Shown: positions 1 through 9,130, numbered from the stretch's first letter. The stretch: 64,000 nt of DNA from Marisediminitalea alba (GCF_002993365.1 NZ_PVNP01000214.1:1155-65154); one strand, 5' to 3'. The notes: generated from the sequence alone by a model not told the origin. Program-made: numbers and translations.

Positions 1-246
1 GACGGTTGGATACGACGAAAACTCCGCTGTTTGCTATGGCGGCAATGGAAACGCGTATACACCCGGGTCAGAAACTTAATGAAGGCAGGCATTGACGAGA
101 ATCGGGCATGGTGGTCATCGACCAACCAACGAGGCGCATGGTGGAATGCGGGGGCTAGCCACATGAACCAAGCCTTCAGGAAAGGGTGGTTCGATAAAAT
201 GGGGCTGGTGTCACTGCTGGATTGTCACCGACAGTTCCAGTGTTAA
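1..246 (+). CDS. Group II intron reverse transcriptase/maturase, C-terminal end (5' part outside window)
   Basis: The reading frame is open from base 1 and ends at a TAA at 244-246, so only about 81 C-terminal residues are inside the window. The start lies upstream. The tail carries the signature of group II intron-encoded proteins: a WIRRKLRC...WRQWKR maturase (domain X) segment, a GID..RAW helix, and an N-A-G-A-S-H-M-N-Q-A-F motif followed by the terminal G-L-V-S-L-L-D. No HNH endonuclease follows, which is typical of many bacterial intron proteins that insert by reverse splicing into single-stranded DNA. The protein would splice the intron RNA and copy it into new sites. A TTG at 31 is an internal codon, not the start. 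The ribozyme's 3' end follows directly at 250-320, which confirms the assignment. Confidence 0.93.
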   Translation, partial: DGWIRRKLRCLLWRQWKRVYTRVRNLMKAGIDENRAWWSSTNQRGAWWNAGASHMNQAFRKGWFDKMGLVSLLDCHRQFQC

Positions 247-322
247 TATGAACCGCCGTGGTACGGAACCGTATGCCCGGTGGTGTGAGAGGACGGGAGT
301 TGTAAAACTCCCTCCTACTCGA
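247..322 (+). mobile_element. Group II intron 3' ribozyme end (domains V and VI)
   Basis: Immediately after the maturase stop, ACCGCCG (252-258) pairs with CGGUGGU (278-284) around an inner GUACGG/CCGUAU-type stem, giving a compact domain V hairpin. GUGUGAGAGGACGGGAG...CUCCCUCCUACUCGAU (284-322) forms domain VI with a GGGAGUU/AACUCCC stem. This is the well-known bacterial group II intron 3' terminus. The exact 3' splice site is inferred to lie near 320-323. The intron 5' end is outside the window, so completeness cannot be judged. Confidence 0.85.
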
Positions 323-463
323 TCGCACCTAACTGGCTAATAGTTGGCCAGAATCCACAAAAATCCGCTTTTCACCGTTTAAGTGCATAGTATTGTTAAA
401 CTCGACTGTGTTAAATTAAAGCCATTGGCACACCTAAAATAAAACAGATAACTATAACGACAG

Positions 464-1594
464 ATGCAGATTTCCAGCCTATTTGACAGCGGTAACATCC
501 GCGTAATCCGTGCCGAGCAACCTGATGACATCATGCTCGCGATCAATAAAGACAATCAATCCGATTTTTATCAGTGGTTCCATTTTCGCCTGACCGGTGA
601 AGTTAACCGACTGCATACCCTGCACATCAGCGACCTGGCTTCTTCAGCTTATCCAAAAGGTTGGGAAGGGTACAATGTGCTGGCCTCCTATGACCGTCAG
701 ACCTGGTTTCGGGTCGACAGTGAGTTTAATGGCGATATCCTGACTTTCAGCATTGCGCTGGAACAGCCGCAGGTTTATTTTGCTTACTTTATTCCATACA
801 GCTACGAGCGCCATCTCGACCTGTTAGCCGATGCGCAATGTTCGCCATTATGTGAGCTTAAATACCTCGGTGATACCCTCGACGGCCGCGATATGTCCAT
901 GCTGGTAATTGGTGAACAGGGCGAAGATAAGCGCAACATATGGATAACCGCGCGCCAACATCCGGGTGAAAGTATGGCCCAGTGGTGCGCCGAAGGCATT
1001 ATCGCCCGCTTACTGGATGAGCAGGATGGACTGAGCCGGGCACTGCTGGAAAAAGCGGTATTCTATATCGTGCCTAATATGAATCCTGACGGCAGTGCCC
1101 GCGGCCATCTGCGCACTAACGCCGTGGGCGCAAACCTAAACCGCGAATGGAAAACACCTACGCCTGAGCGCAGTCCGGAAGTTTACTGTGTGTTGAATGC
1201 GATGCATGAAGTAGGTGTCGACATGTATCTGGACCTGCATGGCGATGAAGCTTTGCCGTATAACTTTGTGGCAGGCAGTGAAGGGATCCCGGCTTACAAC
1301 GATAAACTTAAAGCGTTGGAAAATCAGTTTAAGGACGCCTTGCTGATGGCCACGCCTGAGTTTCAGGATGAGTTTGGCTATGCCAAAGACAAACCCCGAC
1401 AAGCCGACCTGACTATTGCATCGAATGCAGTGGGTCAGGCCTTTGAGTGTCTGGCTTATACGATAGAAATGCCTTTTAAAGATAATAATAATTTACCTGA
1501 TCCATTATTCGGCTGGTCTGTGCAACGTTGCCAGCAGTTTGGTGAAGATATCCTGGTAGCCGCATACAATGTGGTTGGCAGTTTAAGGACATAA
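464..1594 (+). CDS. M14-family zinc carboxypeptidase (cytosolic carboxypeptidase type)
   Basis: A 376-residue soluble protein without signal peptide. The zinc site is visible: H166 and E169 in the R-Q-H-P-G-E-S motif and H259 in Y-L-D-L-H-G-D-E. The general base glutamate is E335 in Y-T-I-E-M-P. The NPDG (207-210) and NLNREW (224-229) segments carry the substrate-binding Asn-Arg pair. An N-terminal beta-rich domain (about 1-125) precedes the catalytic domain, as in the cytosolic carboxypeptidase (Nna1/AGBL-like) branch of M14. The family removes C-terminal residues from peptides; the bacterial substrate is unknown. The start ATG at 464 has only a weak upstream ribosome site. The downstream AGCS transporter begins 34 bases after the stop, so the two could be co-transcribed, which would suit a peptide/amino-acid salvage role (inference). 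Confidence 0.85.
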   Translation: MQISSLFDSGNIRVIRAEQPDDIMLAINKDNQSDFYQWFHFRLTGEVNRLHTLHISDLASSAYPKGWEGYNVLASYDRQTWFRVDSEFNGDILTFSIALEQPQVYFAYFIPYSYERHLDLLADAQCSPLCELKYLGDTLDGRDMSMLVIGEQGEDKRNIWITARQHPGESMAQWCAEGIIARLLDEQDGLSRALLEKAVFYIVPNMNPDGSARGHLRTNAVGANLNREWKTPTPERSPEVYCVLNAMHEVGVDMYLDLHGDEALPYNFVAGSEGIPAYNDKLKALENQFKDALLMATPEFQDEFGYAKDKPRQADLTIASNAVGQAFECLAYTIEMPFKDNNNLPDPLFGWSVQRCQQFGEDILVAAYNVVGSLRT

Positions 1595-1628
1595 CAACAA
1601 TAAACATTAACAACAAGGGGAAACTGGT

Positions 1629-3296
1629 TTGGAAGGCTTGTTTAATTTTTTAACGTCGCTTGACGGGATGCTCGGGGGAGCCGACTGGTTTCCCTTTGTA
1701 CTGTTAGGCGTAGGTCTGTTTTTTACGATTTATCTTAAATTTCCGCAAATTCGTTTTTTTAAACATGCGTGGAAAGTGGTTACCGGCAAGTACGATCACA
1801 ACGACGACCCGGGCGATACCACGCACTTTCGGGCGCTTACGACCGCGTTATCCGGCACCGTAGGTACCGGTAATATCAGTGGTGTGGCGTTTGCGATTTT
1901 CCTCGGAGGTCCGGCGGCGTTGTTCTGGATGTGGGCAACGGCATTTTTAGGTATGACAACCAAGTTTGTTGAGGTCACGCTGTCACACAAATACCGGGTC
2001 AAAACCGAAGATGGCACCATGGCTGGTGGCCCCATGTATTTCATGGACCGTGGTCTGAACATGAAATGGCTGGCGGTTGCGTTTGCCATTGCAACGGTTA
2101 TTTCATCATTTGGTACCGGTAACCTGCCACAAAGCAACGGTATTGCCACCAGTATCGAAACCACCTTTGGTTTTGAGCCCTGGATCGTAGGTAGCGTACT
2201 GGGTATTTTACTGGCACTGGTTATTCTTGGCGGCATCCAGCGTATTGCGGCGTTTACTGCCCGGGTTGTGCCCTTTATGGCGGTGGTGTACCTGATTGGT
2301 GCGCTGGCGGTAATTTTCGCTAACATTGAAAATGTGGCGCCATCTTTTGCCGCAGTGATCAGCGATGCCTTTACCGGTTCAGCGGCAGCAGGGGGCTTCC
2401 TGGGGGCGTCACTGGCTTATGCGTTTAACCGCGGGGTTAACCGGGGCTTATTCTCTAACGAAGCCGGTCAGGGTTCAGCGCCTATCGCTCACGCGGCGGC
2501 TAAAACCAAAGAGCCGGCGTCGGAAGGGATGGTGTCACTGCTTGAGCCGTTTATAGATACCATTATCATTTGTACCATTACCGGCCTGGTGATTTTGTCA
2601 TCTGGCGTATGGAAAGAAAAACATGAAAACGTGTTTGATCGCTCTGACATGCTGTTTGTGGCCGGTGAGTACACCGACACAGAGGAAGCCGACAAGTCGC
2701 AACTGTACGGTTTCTTAAACAGTGTTGATGGCAACGAAGTAGAAAGTTATACCGGTGCTATTACCGTGGTTAATGGTTCTGCGGTAACCGGTGGTTTCAC
2801 GCTGATTAACGCTCGTTCCGTTGCTGAAGATGTACAATACCTGGTGGGCAGCGAAGATCCTTTCTCTGGTACCCTGCAGATTGAAAACGGTAAGCCGCTT
2901 AAAGAAAACCTGATTATTCAGGGTAAGTCTCTGGTTCACTCAGCCTCGCTGACTACCATTGCTTTTACCCGTGGCTGGTTTGGTGACTTTGGGCAGTACA
3001 TTGTCTCCATTGGCTTATTATTGTTTGCCTTCTCAACCGCCATTGCCTGGTCGTACTACGGTGATCGTGCTATGACCTATTTATTAGGCCCACGTTCAAT
3101 CATGCCGTACCGGGTTATTTATGTGGCCGGGTTTGTTTGGGCGTCATTCTCTGATACAACCCTGGTATGGGCACTCTCTGCGGTGGCTATTGTGGTAATG
3201 ACCCTGCCTAACCTGTTCGGTATTGTGTTACTGAGTAAAGAGATGAAAGCGACTGTCGATGATTATTGGCAGCGTGTAAAAGAGAACGAAAAGTAA
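1629..3296 (+). CDS. Alanine/glycine:cation symporter (AGCS, sodium:alanine symporter family)
   Basis: A 555-residue polytopic inner-membrane protein of the AGCS family, which imports small neutral amino acids with sodium or protons. Family hallmarks seen: G-T-V-G-T-G-N-I-S-G-V near residue 76 and the G-L-F-S-N-E-A-G-Q-G-S-A-P motif near 270. A stretch of roughly 100 residues after about residue 330 is hydrophilic and acidic. It is an insertion relative to the roughly 450-residue family members, probably an extracytoplasmic loop domain, and explains the larger size. The start is TTG at 1629, preceded by AAGGGG at 1615-1620. An intrinsic terminator follows at 3353-3380. The substrate (alanine, glycine or serine) cannot be told from sequence. 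Confidence 0.9.
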   Translation: MEGLFNFLTSLDGMLGGADWFPFVLLGVGLFFTIYLKFPQIRFFKHAWKVVTGKYDHNDDPGDTTHFRALTTALSGTVGTGNISGVAFAIFLGGPAALFWMWATAFLGMTTKFVEVTLSHKYRVKTEDGTMAGGPMYFMDRGLNMKWLAVAFAIATVISSFGTGNLPQSNGIATSIETTFGFEPWIVGSVLGILLALVILGGIQRIAAFTARVVPFMAVVYLIGALAVIFANIENVAPSFAAVISDAFTGSAAAGGFLGASLAYAFNRGVNRGLFSNEAGQGSAPIAHAAAKTKEPASEGMVSLLEPFIDTIIICTITGLVILSSGVWKEKHENVFDRSDMLFVAGEYTDTEEADKSQLYGFLNSVDGNEVESYTGAITVVNGSAVTGGFTLINARSVAEDVQYLVGSEDPFSGTLQIENGKPLKENLIIQGKSLVHSASLTTIAFTRGWFGDFGQYIVSIGLLLFAFSTAIAWSYYGDRAMTYLLGPRSIMPYRVIYVAGFVWASFSDTTLVWALSAVAIVVMTLPNLFGIVLLSKEMKATVDDYWQRVKENEK

Positions 3297-3352
3297 AAGT
3301 AAACCAGAGCCGGATTCTGTCAGTAAAAATACCGACGCCGGCATTGTTTTTT

Positions 3353-3380
3353 AAAAGCCAGGGCCGACTCCTGGCTTTTT
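3353..3380 (+). terminator. Rho-independent terminator after the AGCS gene
   Basis: AAAAGCCAGG (3353-3362) pairs perfectly with CCTGGCTTTT (3370-3379), with a 7-base loop, and the T-run forms the tail. It lies 57 bases past the AGCS stop and ahead of the next ribosome site. Confidence 0.85.
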
Positions 3381-3488
3381 GATATGGTGTCGTATTGTTT
3401 ACAGACTGATAAGCTCAGCGATGCTTTTCGCCGGAGCCAGTCAGCATTAGCAGTGCGTCACCCGGAAATAACGATTAGAGGAGATAGA

Positions 3489-3818
3489 ATGGCGTTAATT
3501 GATTGTCCGTCGTGTGGTAAGAAGATGTCAGATAAAGCCAAGACTTGCCCTAACTGCGATTTCTCTTATGGCGAAGCCTCAGTCGAGGATATTGAACGCA
3601 AAGAGAACATGAAACGGTTTAAGAAAATGCATAGCATTCAAAACCAGTCGATGCTCGCGATGCTGTTATTTATTGGTGGTTTTGGTTTTATGTACTGGGG
3701 TGGGGTTTCACCAGGCGACACCCAGCATTCTGCAGCCCTGATGGCCTGCGTAATAGGTTTTTTATGGTATGGCATCAATCGCGTGCGAATTGTGCTTTTA
3801 AAACGGTCGACTAAATGA
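3489..3818 (+). CDS. Zinc-ribbon membrane protein
   Basis: From ATG 3489 the product is 109 residues. This start is chosen over the upstream in-frame ATG at 3384 because AGAGGAGAT lies just before it and because translation from 3384 would add 35 residues without family character next to the terminator. The N-terminus is a zinc ribbon with C-P-S-C-G-K-K and C-P-N-C pairs (CxxC-x11-CxxC type). A charged linker and two hydrophobic helices follow (about residues 50-68 and 75-97). The protein is likely anchored in the inner membrane with the zinc ribbon cytoplasmic. Function is not known. The stop overlaps the next gene's start by ATGA (3815-3818), so the genes are translationally coupled. Confidence 0.75.
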   Translation: MALIDCPSCGKKMSDKAKTCPNCDFSYGEASVEDIERKENMKRFKKMHSIQNQSMLAMLLFIGGFGFMYWGGVSPGDTQHSAALMACVIGFLWYGINRVRIVLLKRSTK

Positions 3819-4108
3819 ATATAGAACAACTTCTCGCAGCCATGACGCCAGACGTTTACGAACGTTTGCGTCAGGCTGTCGAAACGGGTAAATGGCCTGA
3901 CGGCAAGGTGCTGTCTGATGAACAAAAAGAAAACTGTCTGCAGGCGGTATTGTTGTACCAGGCCAGAATCGCTCAATCCAACGAACATATGACCGTTGGT
4001 GAAAGTGGCGAAATTATCCACAAGAGCAAAAGTGAGCTGCGTCGCGAATTACGCGAAAGCCAGTCTAATGAACAATCCATTGCGCGGTTTAAACAGGATG
4101 ATATTTAG
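3815..4108 (+). CDS. YeaC-like DUF1315 family protein
   Basis: A 97-residue soluble protein. The N-terminal M-T-P-D-V-Y-E-R-L-R-Q-A-V-E-T-G-K-W-P-D-G stretch and the following L-S-x-E-Q-K-E-N-C-L-Q-A-V core match the DUF1315/YeaC family of gammaproteobacteria, whose molecular role is uncharacterised. It sits in a tight run: ATGA overlap with the zinc-ribbon gene upstream, and the DUF349 gene's likely ATG (4098) inside its 3' end. The three genes therefore look like one operon. Confidence 0.75.
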   Translation: MNIEQLLAAMTPDVYERLRQAVETGKWPDGKVLSDEQKENCLQAVLLYQARIAQSNEHMTVGESGEIIHKSKSELRRELRESQSNEQSIARFKQDDI

Positions 4109-6878
4109 TCGATTTTTTTCGCCTTCCCATAGTAGTAATGATCCGGACACAAGAATTAAAGCCATTGAAAAATTATCGCCAGATTCGCCTAACGAAAGAC
4201 GCATCCTGCACGAATTAGCCTTCAATGATTCGGCCGCGGCAGTCAGTCTGGCGGCCCTGGAAAAGCTTAACTCTTTTGCGCTGTGGCTGAAAATGTCGCA
4301 GATTGCCAAAGAACCGCGGTTAGTTACCGCCGCACAGGCCAGGGTTGAATGCGCCCTGATTGATGGTAATGCTGAAATCAGTCAGCAGGAAATCAAAGAG
4401 TACCTGTTAAAATCTGCCCCGGCGGAGCAGGTGATAAAATGTCTGCCGCTGATGACCGAATTGCATCAGGATAAAACCTTTTGCCTGGATATCCTTAATA
4501 AGCTGGGGCGCAGCAGTTTTACCCAACAGTTATTTTCGGCCACCCCCGAATCGGCGTTAAAACTCGCCATTATCGATAACAGTCAGGATTCTGATTTACT
4601 GCAAAAGCTGTTGCGTAAGACAACCGATGAGACGTTGCAACAGGCGTTGTCAGACCGCCTCGACTATTTGCAGGAACTGGCACAAAAACCGGTTCGACTG
4701 GGCCGTGAAGTGACCCTTGTTTTGTCGAAACTACTGGCGTTACTGGAAAAATCGGATTTTGAGCAAATTACGGCTGACCAGGTCTCGCTTAATCAGGAAT
4801 ATCAGGTTCTTAAGGCTGATTTTGGCTGCCTGGATGACGAAGCACGGCAGGAATATGAAGCCAAGCTCGCGTCCCTCAACGAACGCGTTTCAGCATTGTT
4901 AGCCCGACTCAAACCAGAGTTTGAGGCACAACAGCGTGCTGCCGCCCATAAAGAGGCTCAACAATCCTGTACCGAAGCTGTGGCAGAAGTCAAACGACTG
5001 CATAAGCAATTGCAGGGCGAGCAAATACTCAGCCTGACCCTGGGCGAAGTAACGGTGTTTCAACAGGCTGTGGAAAAGGCGGAAAATGCATTGGCGGCAC
5101 TGCAGGAATATGCCGAGCCGACCGAAGAAATCGAAAGTATGCTGGAGAGCTACCGGCATATCTGGGGTCGTCTGCCCGACCTACAGCGTCAGGTCGCGGC
5201 CCTGCAAACACAATTACAAACCTGGCAGCAATGGCTGGTAGATGACAACGTTAGCTGGCAGCTCGACGAGATCAAAACCAGCTGGCGTGAACAAACTGCT
5301 TCAATGGCTGTTGTACCGGTATTTTTACGTACCCAATGGCAGACGTTACTGGAACAACTAAAAGTCCGTGAACAGCAGCGTCAGTCCAGTCAACAACGTC
5401 ATCTTAAACACTGCCGCAAGCATATTAACATCATCAATAACATGGTAGAGCAGGGCAAATACCGGGCCGCTATGGCACGCTTTCAGCAGCTTGAAAAAGA
5501 CTATCAGAGCCTCCCGCCTGACACCCGGGCCATGCTTGAGAAACGTTTTGAACAAACCCGGGAGCAAATTGCCCGGCTGGAAGGCTGGCAGATTTATCTT
5601 GCCGCACCACGCAAGCCGGAACTGATTGAACAGGCCGAAGCGCTGCTGCAGGAAAGTCAGAATGATATGCCGGGCAGGGCACGTTCAATCAAATACCTCA
5701 GGCAGCAATGGCAGAGTCTGGGTGAATCAAATACGGTCGAAGATCAGGCCTTAAACACGCGTTTCGACGAATTGTTAGAGAAGGCTTTTGAGCCGTGTCG
5801 CCGTTATTACGCTGAACTGGAACTACAGAACGACAAGGCGGCAGCCGAGCGTCAGCAATTGATTGAGCAGATGGTAGCGCTCGCCAACGATTCAGATGAG
5901 CCGGCGCAGCAGTTTCAGCAGTTTGAAGCACTTAAAAAGCAGTGGCAGCAGGCCGGACAAACCGACAGTGAGCGTTATCGCCAGTTACGGGAAACCTGGG
6001 ACCAGGCCTGTAGTGTAGTTACCGAGGTGATTACCCCGTGGTTACAGCAAAATCGTCAGACCAAGCAGGCACTCATTGATGAGGTTAACGCCCTGAGTGA
6101 GCTCGACGACATTCATCAGGCCAGAACACAGGCCAAAGCCTTGCAGGCCCGGTGGAAAACTATCGGCCCGGCGGGCAAGCGTTATGAGTCGAAGCTGTGG
6201 TTTGCGTTTAAGGCTGCTAACGATAATCTGTTTAATAAGGCTAAATCAGTTCAGGCTGAGCAGAAAGCGGCACAATCACAGGCCGCCAGTCAGTGGCGTG
6301 AACAATTGCAGCAGGTTCAGCAAGCGCTTCAGAATGACCAGACAGCTGCCAGTGATGTTCAGCAAATGCTGGATGAGTGCCAGTTGGCGTTAAAAGAGGT
6401 GAACGACAGCAAGCTTCAAAAAACGCTGGCAATAGAGCTGGCAGCGGTACAATCAACACTTGATGCAGCGGTTGATCAGCAGCTCAATGAAGCTTTCGCC
6501 AGCGCTACAGAACAAATGCTTGAACAGGTGCTAACTTCTAAACAGCCTGTTTCGGCGCTAGCTGAAGATTATCCGATCCTGCCTGCGAGCTGGTTTAAAG
6601 GTAATGGGATTGATGAACCCCAGGACTGGCTTAAAACATTACTTACCCTTGAGGTACTGGCGCAACTGGACTCGCCGGAAGCGGATGGCTCGCTGCGCTC
6701 AACCGTGCAGCTCCAACTGATGCAGGCCAAGCTCAATGGCGAGTCGCTGCCATCGGCTTACCCTTTAATTGGCGAGCTGTTGGCAAGTCAGGCTGTACTG
6801 ACTGAACTCGACACTCTGCCTTTCCGGCAACGGTTGTTTGATGTCTGTGTGCATTTTGGCTTACCCGGAGAGGCGTAA
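4098..6878 (+). CDS. DUF349 domain-containing coiled-coil protein
   Basis: From ATG 4098 the product is 926 residues. The longer frame from 3996 lies wholly inside the upstream gene and adds unconserved residues; AACAGG precedes 4098. The protein is rich in Gln, Glu, Leu and Ala with long predicted helices. At least three DUF349-type modules are recognisable by the W-x-x-x-G....R(F/Y)xx..A pattern: around W-Q-S-L-G (about residue 540), W-Q-Q-A-G (about 620) and W-K-T-I-G-P-A-G (about 690). DUF349 proteins of this size are common in Alteromonadales and Vibrionales; their function is unknown. The small gene at 6882 follows 3 bases after the stop. No signal peptide is seen, so it should be cytoplasmic. 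Confidence 0.8.
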   Translation: MIFSRFFSPSHSSNDPDTRIKAIEKLSPDSPNERRILHELAFNDSAAAVSLAALEKLNSFALWLKMSQIAKEPRLVTAAQARVECALIDGNAEISQQEIKEYLLKSAPAEQVIKCLPLMTELHQDKTFCLDILNKLGRSSFTQQLFSATPESALKLAIIDNSQDSDLLQKLLRKTTDETLQQALSDRLDYLQELAQKPVRLGREVTLVLSKLLALLEKSDFEQITADQVSLNQEYQVLKADFGCLDDEARQEYEAKLASLNERVSALLARLKPEFEAQQRAAAHKEAQQSCTEAVAEVKRLHKQLQGEQILSLTLGEVTVFQQAVEKAENALAALQEYAEPTEEIESMLESYRHIWGRLPDLQRQVAALQTQLQTWQQWLVDDNVSWQLDEIKTSWREQTASMAVVPVFLRTQWQTLLEQLKVREQQRQSSQQRHLKHCRKHINIINNMVEQGKYRAAMARFQQLEKDYQSLPPDTRAMLEKRFEQTREQIARLEGWQIYLAAPRKPELIEQAEALLQESQNDMPGRARSIKYLRQQWQSLGESNTVEDQALNTRFDELLEKAFEPCRRYYAELELQNDKAAAERQQLIEQMVALANDSDEPAQQFQQFEALKKQWQQAGQTDSERYRQLRETWDQACSVVTEVITPWLQQNRQTKQALIDEVNALSELDDIHQARTQAKALQARWKTIGPAGKRYESKLWFAFKAANDNLFNKAKSVQAEQKAAQSQAASQWREQLQQVQQALQNDQTAASDVQQMLDECQLALKEVNDSKLQKTLAIELAAVQSTLDAAVDQQLNEAFASATEQMLEQVLTSKQPVSALAEDYPILPASWFKGNGIDEPQDWLKTLLTLEVLAQLDSPEADGSLRSTVQLQLMQAKLNGESLPSAYPLIGELLASQAVLTELDTLPFRQRLFDVCVHFGLPGEA

Positions 6879-6881
6879 GCA

Positions 6882-7097
6882 GTGAAAAACAGTGTTGAAT
6901 ATAAATTTCCCACTCAGCCGCTGGCCTACCGGTTTTTAAATACGGTGAAGCATTTTGACGCCGAGCAACTGGTTGTTAAATACGGTCAGACAAATCATCA
7001 TGTTAAAGTGAGCTACCGGATTAAAACGGAAGGTTTTGATTCGACTCTGGGTGAGCTTGACGATTTGGCCAGCCAGATGGAAGGCGAGGAAGTTTGA
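6882..7097 (+). CDS. Small conserved-looking protein downstream of the DUF349 gene
   Basis: A 71-residue soluble protein starting at GTG 6882, 3 bases after the DUF349 stop; GGAGAGGCG just upstream (inside the previous gene) can serve as ribosome site. The composition is mixed with a charged C-terminus (D-D-L-A-S-Q-M-E-G-E-E-V). I do not recognise a family. Tight spacing to the upstream gene supports it as a real, co-translated gene. Confidence 0.6.
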   Translation: MKNSVEYKFPTQPLAYRFLNTVKHFDAEQLVVKYGQTNHHVKVSYRIKTEGFDSTLGELDDLASQMEGEEV

Positions 7098-7103
7098 TAT
7101 AAG

Positions 7104-7134
7104 CAGGCAGGTCTGAGTTGATCAGGCCTGCCTG
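7104..7134. terminator. Hairpin between convergent genes
   Basis: CAGGCAGG (7104-7111) is the perfect inverse complement of CCTGCCTG (7127-7134). It lies between the plus-strand small gene and the minus-strand DUF2797 gene, which end 43 bases apart. There is no long T-run on either side, so termination is inferred from position only. Confidence 0.5.
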
Positions 7135-7140
7135 AACGCG

Positions 7141-7977
7141 TTAATCTGCGCTGAATTCCACCTCGTAACCCGCATATTTACGAATATTAATCACCCGGTC
7201 ACCATCAAGCATCCAGTACTGGCCTTTGATGCCGGTTAATGTGCCGCTGAATTGTGGGGTTTTATCCAGGTTAATGGATTTAATCTTAACCGGGTAGTCC
7301 TCAACCGGGTAGCCAATTACATGGCTTACATCATCCACCGTAGTCACCGCCTGTATCCCTTTATCGCCGGTAATCTGAGCTAAATCATCGGCCAGCTTTT
7401 CGAGCATCTGATGTTTCAGGGCAATTAAATCCTGCTGTTCAGGCTGACCTTTCAGCATGGTCCGCCAGTTAGTTTTATCACCAATATACTGCGTACATAA
7501 CTGTTCAACCTTGCCGCTGGTCAGGCGGTCGGGCACTCTTAACATCACGGTTGCCTGGCTGGCCCCCTGATCAATCCAGCGGCTGGATATGCCGTCGGTG
7601 ACATGGCGGGTAATACCCACTTTCAGGTTGCCGGTATTGGCCAGATAGACAAAGTGGTCGGAAAAACAGTTTTCTTCTCCCCACTCAGGCTCGCGGCAGG
7701 TGCCTTCGTGGAAGTGGCACTTTTCTGGTTTGATAATACAGGTATCGCACTGGGCCAGTGAGATCACGCAGGGATAACAGTAGCCCTGATTAAAACTTTT
7801 TTTGGTTTTACGCTGGCAATGGGTGCAATAAATATTGCCCGTGTGCACTATGCTGACCGACTTGCCGATCAGCGGGTTCATGGATACCGAATCGTCACCC
7901 ACCGGCAATTCATACTGAGCTACGTGGGCGGCATCGGTGCTGACGCGCATTTTTCTGAGAGTTCCTGAATACTGCAT
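7141..7977 (-). CDS. DUF2797 domain-containing protein
   Basis: A 278-residue cytoplasmic protein. The middle carries a dense set of metal-ligand-like cysteines and histidines: C-T-H-C, then C-Y-P-C, C-D-T-C, C-H-F-H and a final C (about residues 50-95), followed by the F-V-Y-L-A-N-T-G-N-L-K-V-G-I-T-R signature. That combination matches the DUF2797 family found in Alteromonas, Shewanella and Pseudomonas. Its GIY-YIG-like V-Y-L-A/K-V-G-I-T-R segment is intriguing, but the nuclease arginine and glutamate context was not verified. The ansA stop is 15 bases upstream, so the pair is probably one transcript. Confidence 0.8.
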   Translation of the reverse strand: MQYSGTLRKMRVSTDAAHVAQYELPVGDDSVSMNPLIGKSVSIVHTGNIYCTHCQRKTKKSFNQGYCYPCVISLAQCDTCIIKPEKCHFHEGTCREPEWGEENCFSDHFVYLANTGNLKVGITRHVTDGISSRWIDQGASQATVMLRVPDRLTSGKVEQLCTQYIGDKTNWRTMLKGQPEQQDLIALKHQMLEKLADDLAQITGDKGIQAVTTVDDVSHVIGYPVEDYPVKIKSINLDKTPQFSGTLTGIKGQYWMLDGDRVINIRKYAGYEVEFSAD

Positions 7978-7992
7978 GTTTGTCTGTTCCTG

Positions 7993-9000
7993 TTAATTAC
8001 TCAGTTCACCCTGCAAGCTCTGGCCAAGCTGGCGTTTAAGCTCGTCGAATGACAGTGACTGGCTGAGCAGGTAATGTAATTTTGCTAACGTGGCCTCCGG
8101 CGTCATGTCAAAACCGGAAACTACACCTGCCTGAGAGAGGCCGTGCCCGGTTTTATAACCACCCATATTAACCCGGCCCTTAAAGCACTGGGTGCAGTTA
8201 ACCACCACAATTTCTCTGGCCGCGGCGGTTTCCAGCTGGGTTAGCAGTTGTTTGTTCTGAGGCGCGTTACCCACACCATAGCTAAGCAAAATGAGCGCGT
8301 TGACCGGCTGTTGTAAGGTATTCTCAATCACCATAGGCGAGATCCCCGGATACAGACTCACTAAACCAATGGGCTGGGCGGTCACCTTGCTTACCTTCAG
8401 TTCGGTATTGTCAGGCTCGGCAATTTTGCCCGCTTTAACCCGGATATTAATACCCGCTTCGAGTAGGGGGGGGAAGTTTGGAGAGTCGAAAGCATCGAAA
8501 CCATCCGCATCTACCTTGCGGCTGCGGTTGCCACGAAACAGCTTGGTATTAAAAAACAGGCTGACTTCAGCGATGGGGTAATTGGCGGCAATATACAAAG
8601 CATTTAATAAATTCACCTGACCATCAGAGCGCAGTTCGGCTAACGGAATTTGCGAGCCGGTTACAATCACCGGTTTACTCAGGCCCTGGAGCATAAAGCT
8701 CAGTGCCGAGGCGGTATACGCCATGGTGTCAGTGCCGTGAAGGATGATAAAGCCATCAAATTTGTGATAATTCGCCGCAATATCATCGGCGATAAACTGC
8801 CAGTCGGCCGGACTCATATCTGACGAGTCCATTAGTTCATCATATTCACGTAGTGTGAACTGCGGCATTTCCGGGCGATGAAATTCCGGCATTGAAGCCA
8901 GGGTTTTGGCCAGGAAGCCAGCCGCTGGCACATAGCCCTGGGATGAAGGCCGCATACCGATGGTACCGCCGGTATAGGCAATGTAAATCTGTTTACGCAT
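7993..9000 (-). CDS. ansA: Type I (cytoplasmic) L-asparaginase
   Basis: A 335-residue protein, close to the E. coli enzyme's 338. It hydrolyses asparagine to aspartate and ammonia in the cytoplasm. Both threonine active-site signatures are present: Y-T-G-G-T-I-G at residues 9-15 and I-L-H-G-T-D-T-M-A at 86-94 (T90, D91). The start is placed at the ATG complementary to 8998-9000. An extension to 9120 adds 40 residues before the canonical MRKQIYIAYTGG-type N-terminus and has no family support. It is a type I enzyme because there is no signal peptide. Transcribed with the DUF2797 gene and away from the borosin operon. Confidence 0.93.
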   Translation of the reverse strand: MRKQIYIAYTGGTIGMRPSSQGYVPAAGFLAKTLASMPEFHRPEMPQFTLREYDELMDSSDMSPADWQFIADDIAANYHKFDGFIILHGTDTMAYTASALSFMLQGLSKPVIVTGSQIPLAELRSDGQVNLLNALYIAANYPIAEVSLFFNTKLFRGNRSRKVDADGFDAFDSPNFPPLLEAGINIRVKAGKIAEPDNTELKVSKVTAQPIGLVSLYPGISPMVIENTLQQPVNALILLSYGVGNAPQNKQLLTQLETAAAREIVVVNCTQCFKGRVNMGGYKTGHGLSQAGVVSGFDMTPEATLAKLHYLLSQSLSFDELKRQLGQSLQGELSN

Positions 9001-9130
9001 TAAGTTAGCCTGATGAGAAATAGTGAAATTAGCAATGTCATAATCAGGCCTATTATAAACAAAAGATAACCAACCATGATTGAACTTCAGACATTTAATT
9101 CTAACTCGTAAACTGGCCATGGAAAAACTA

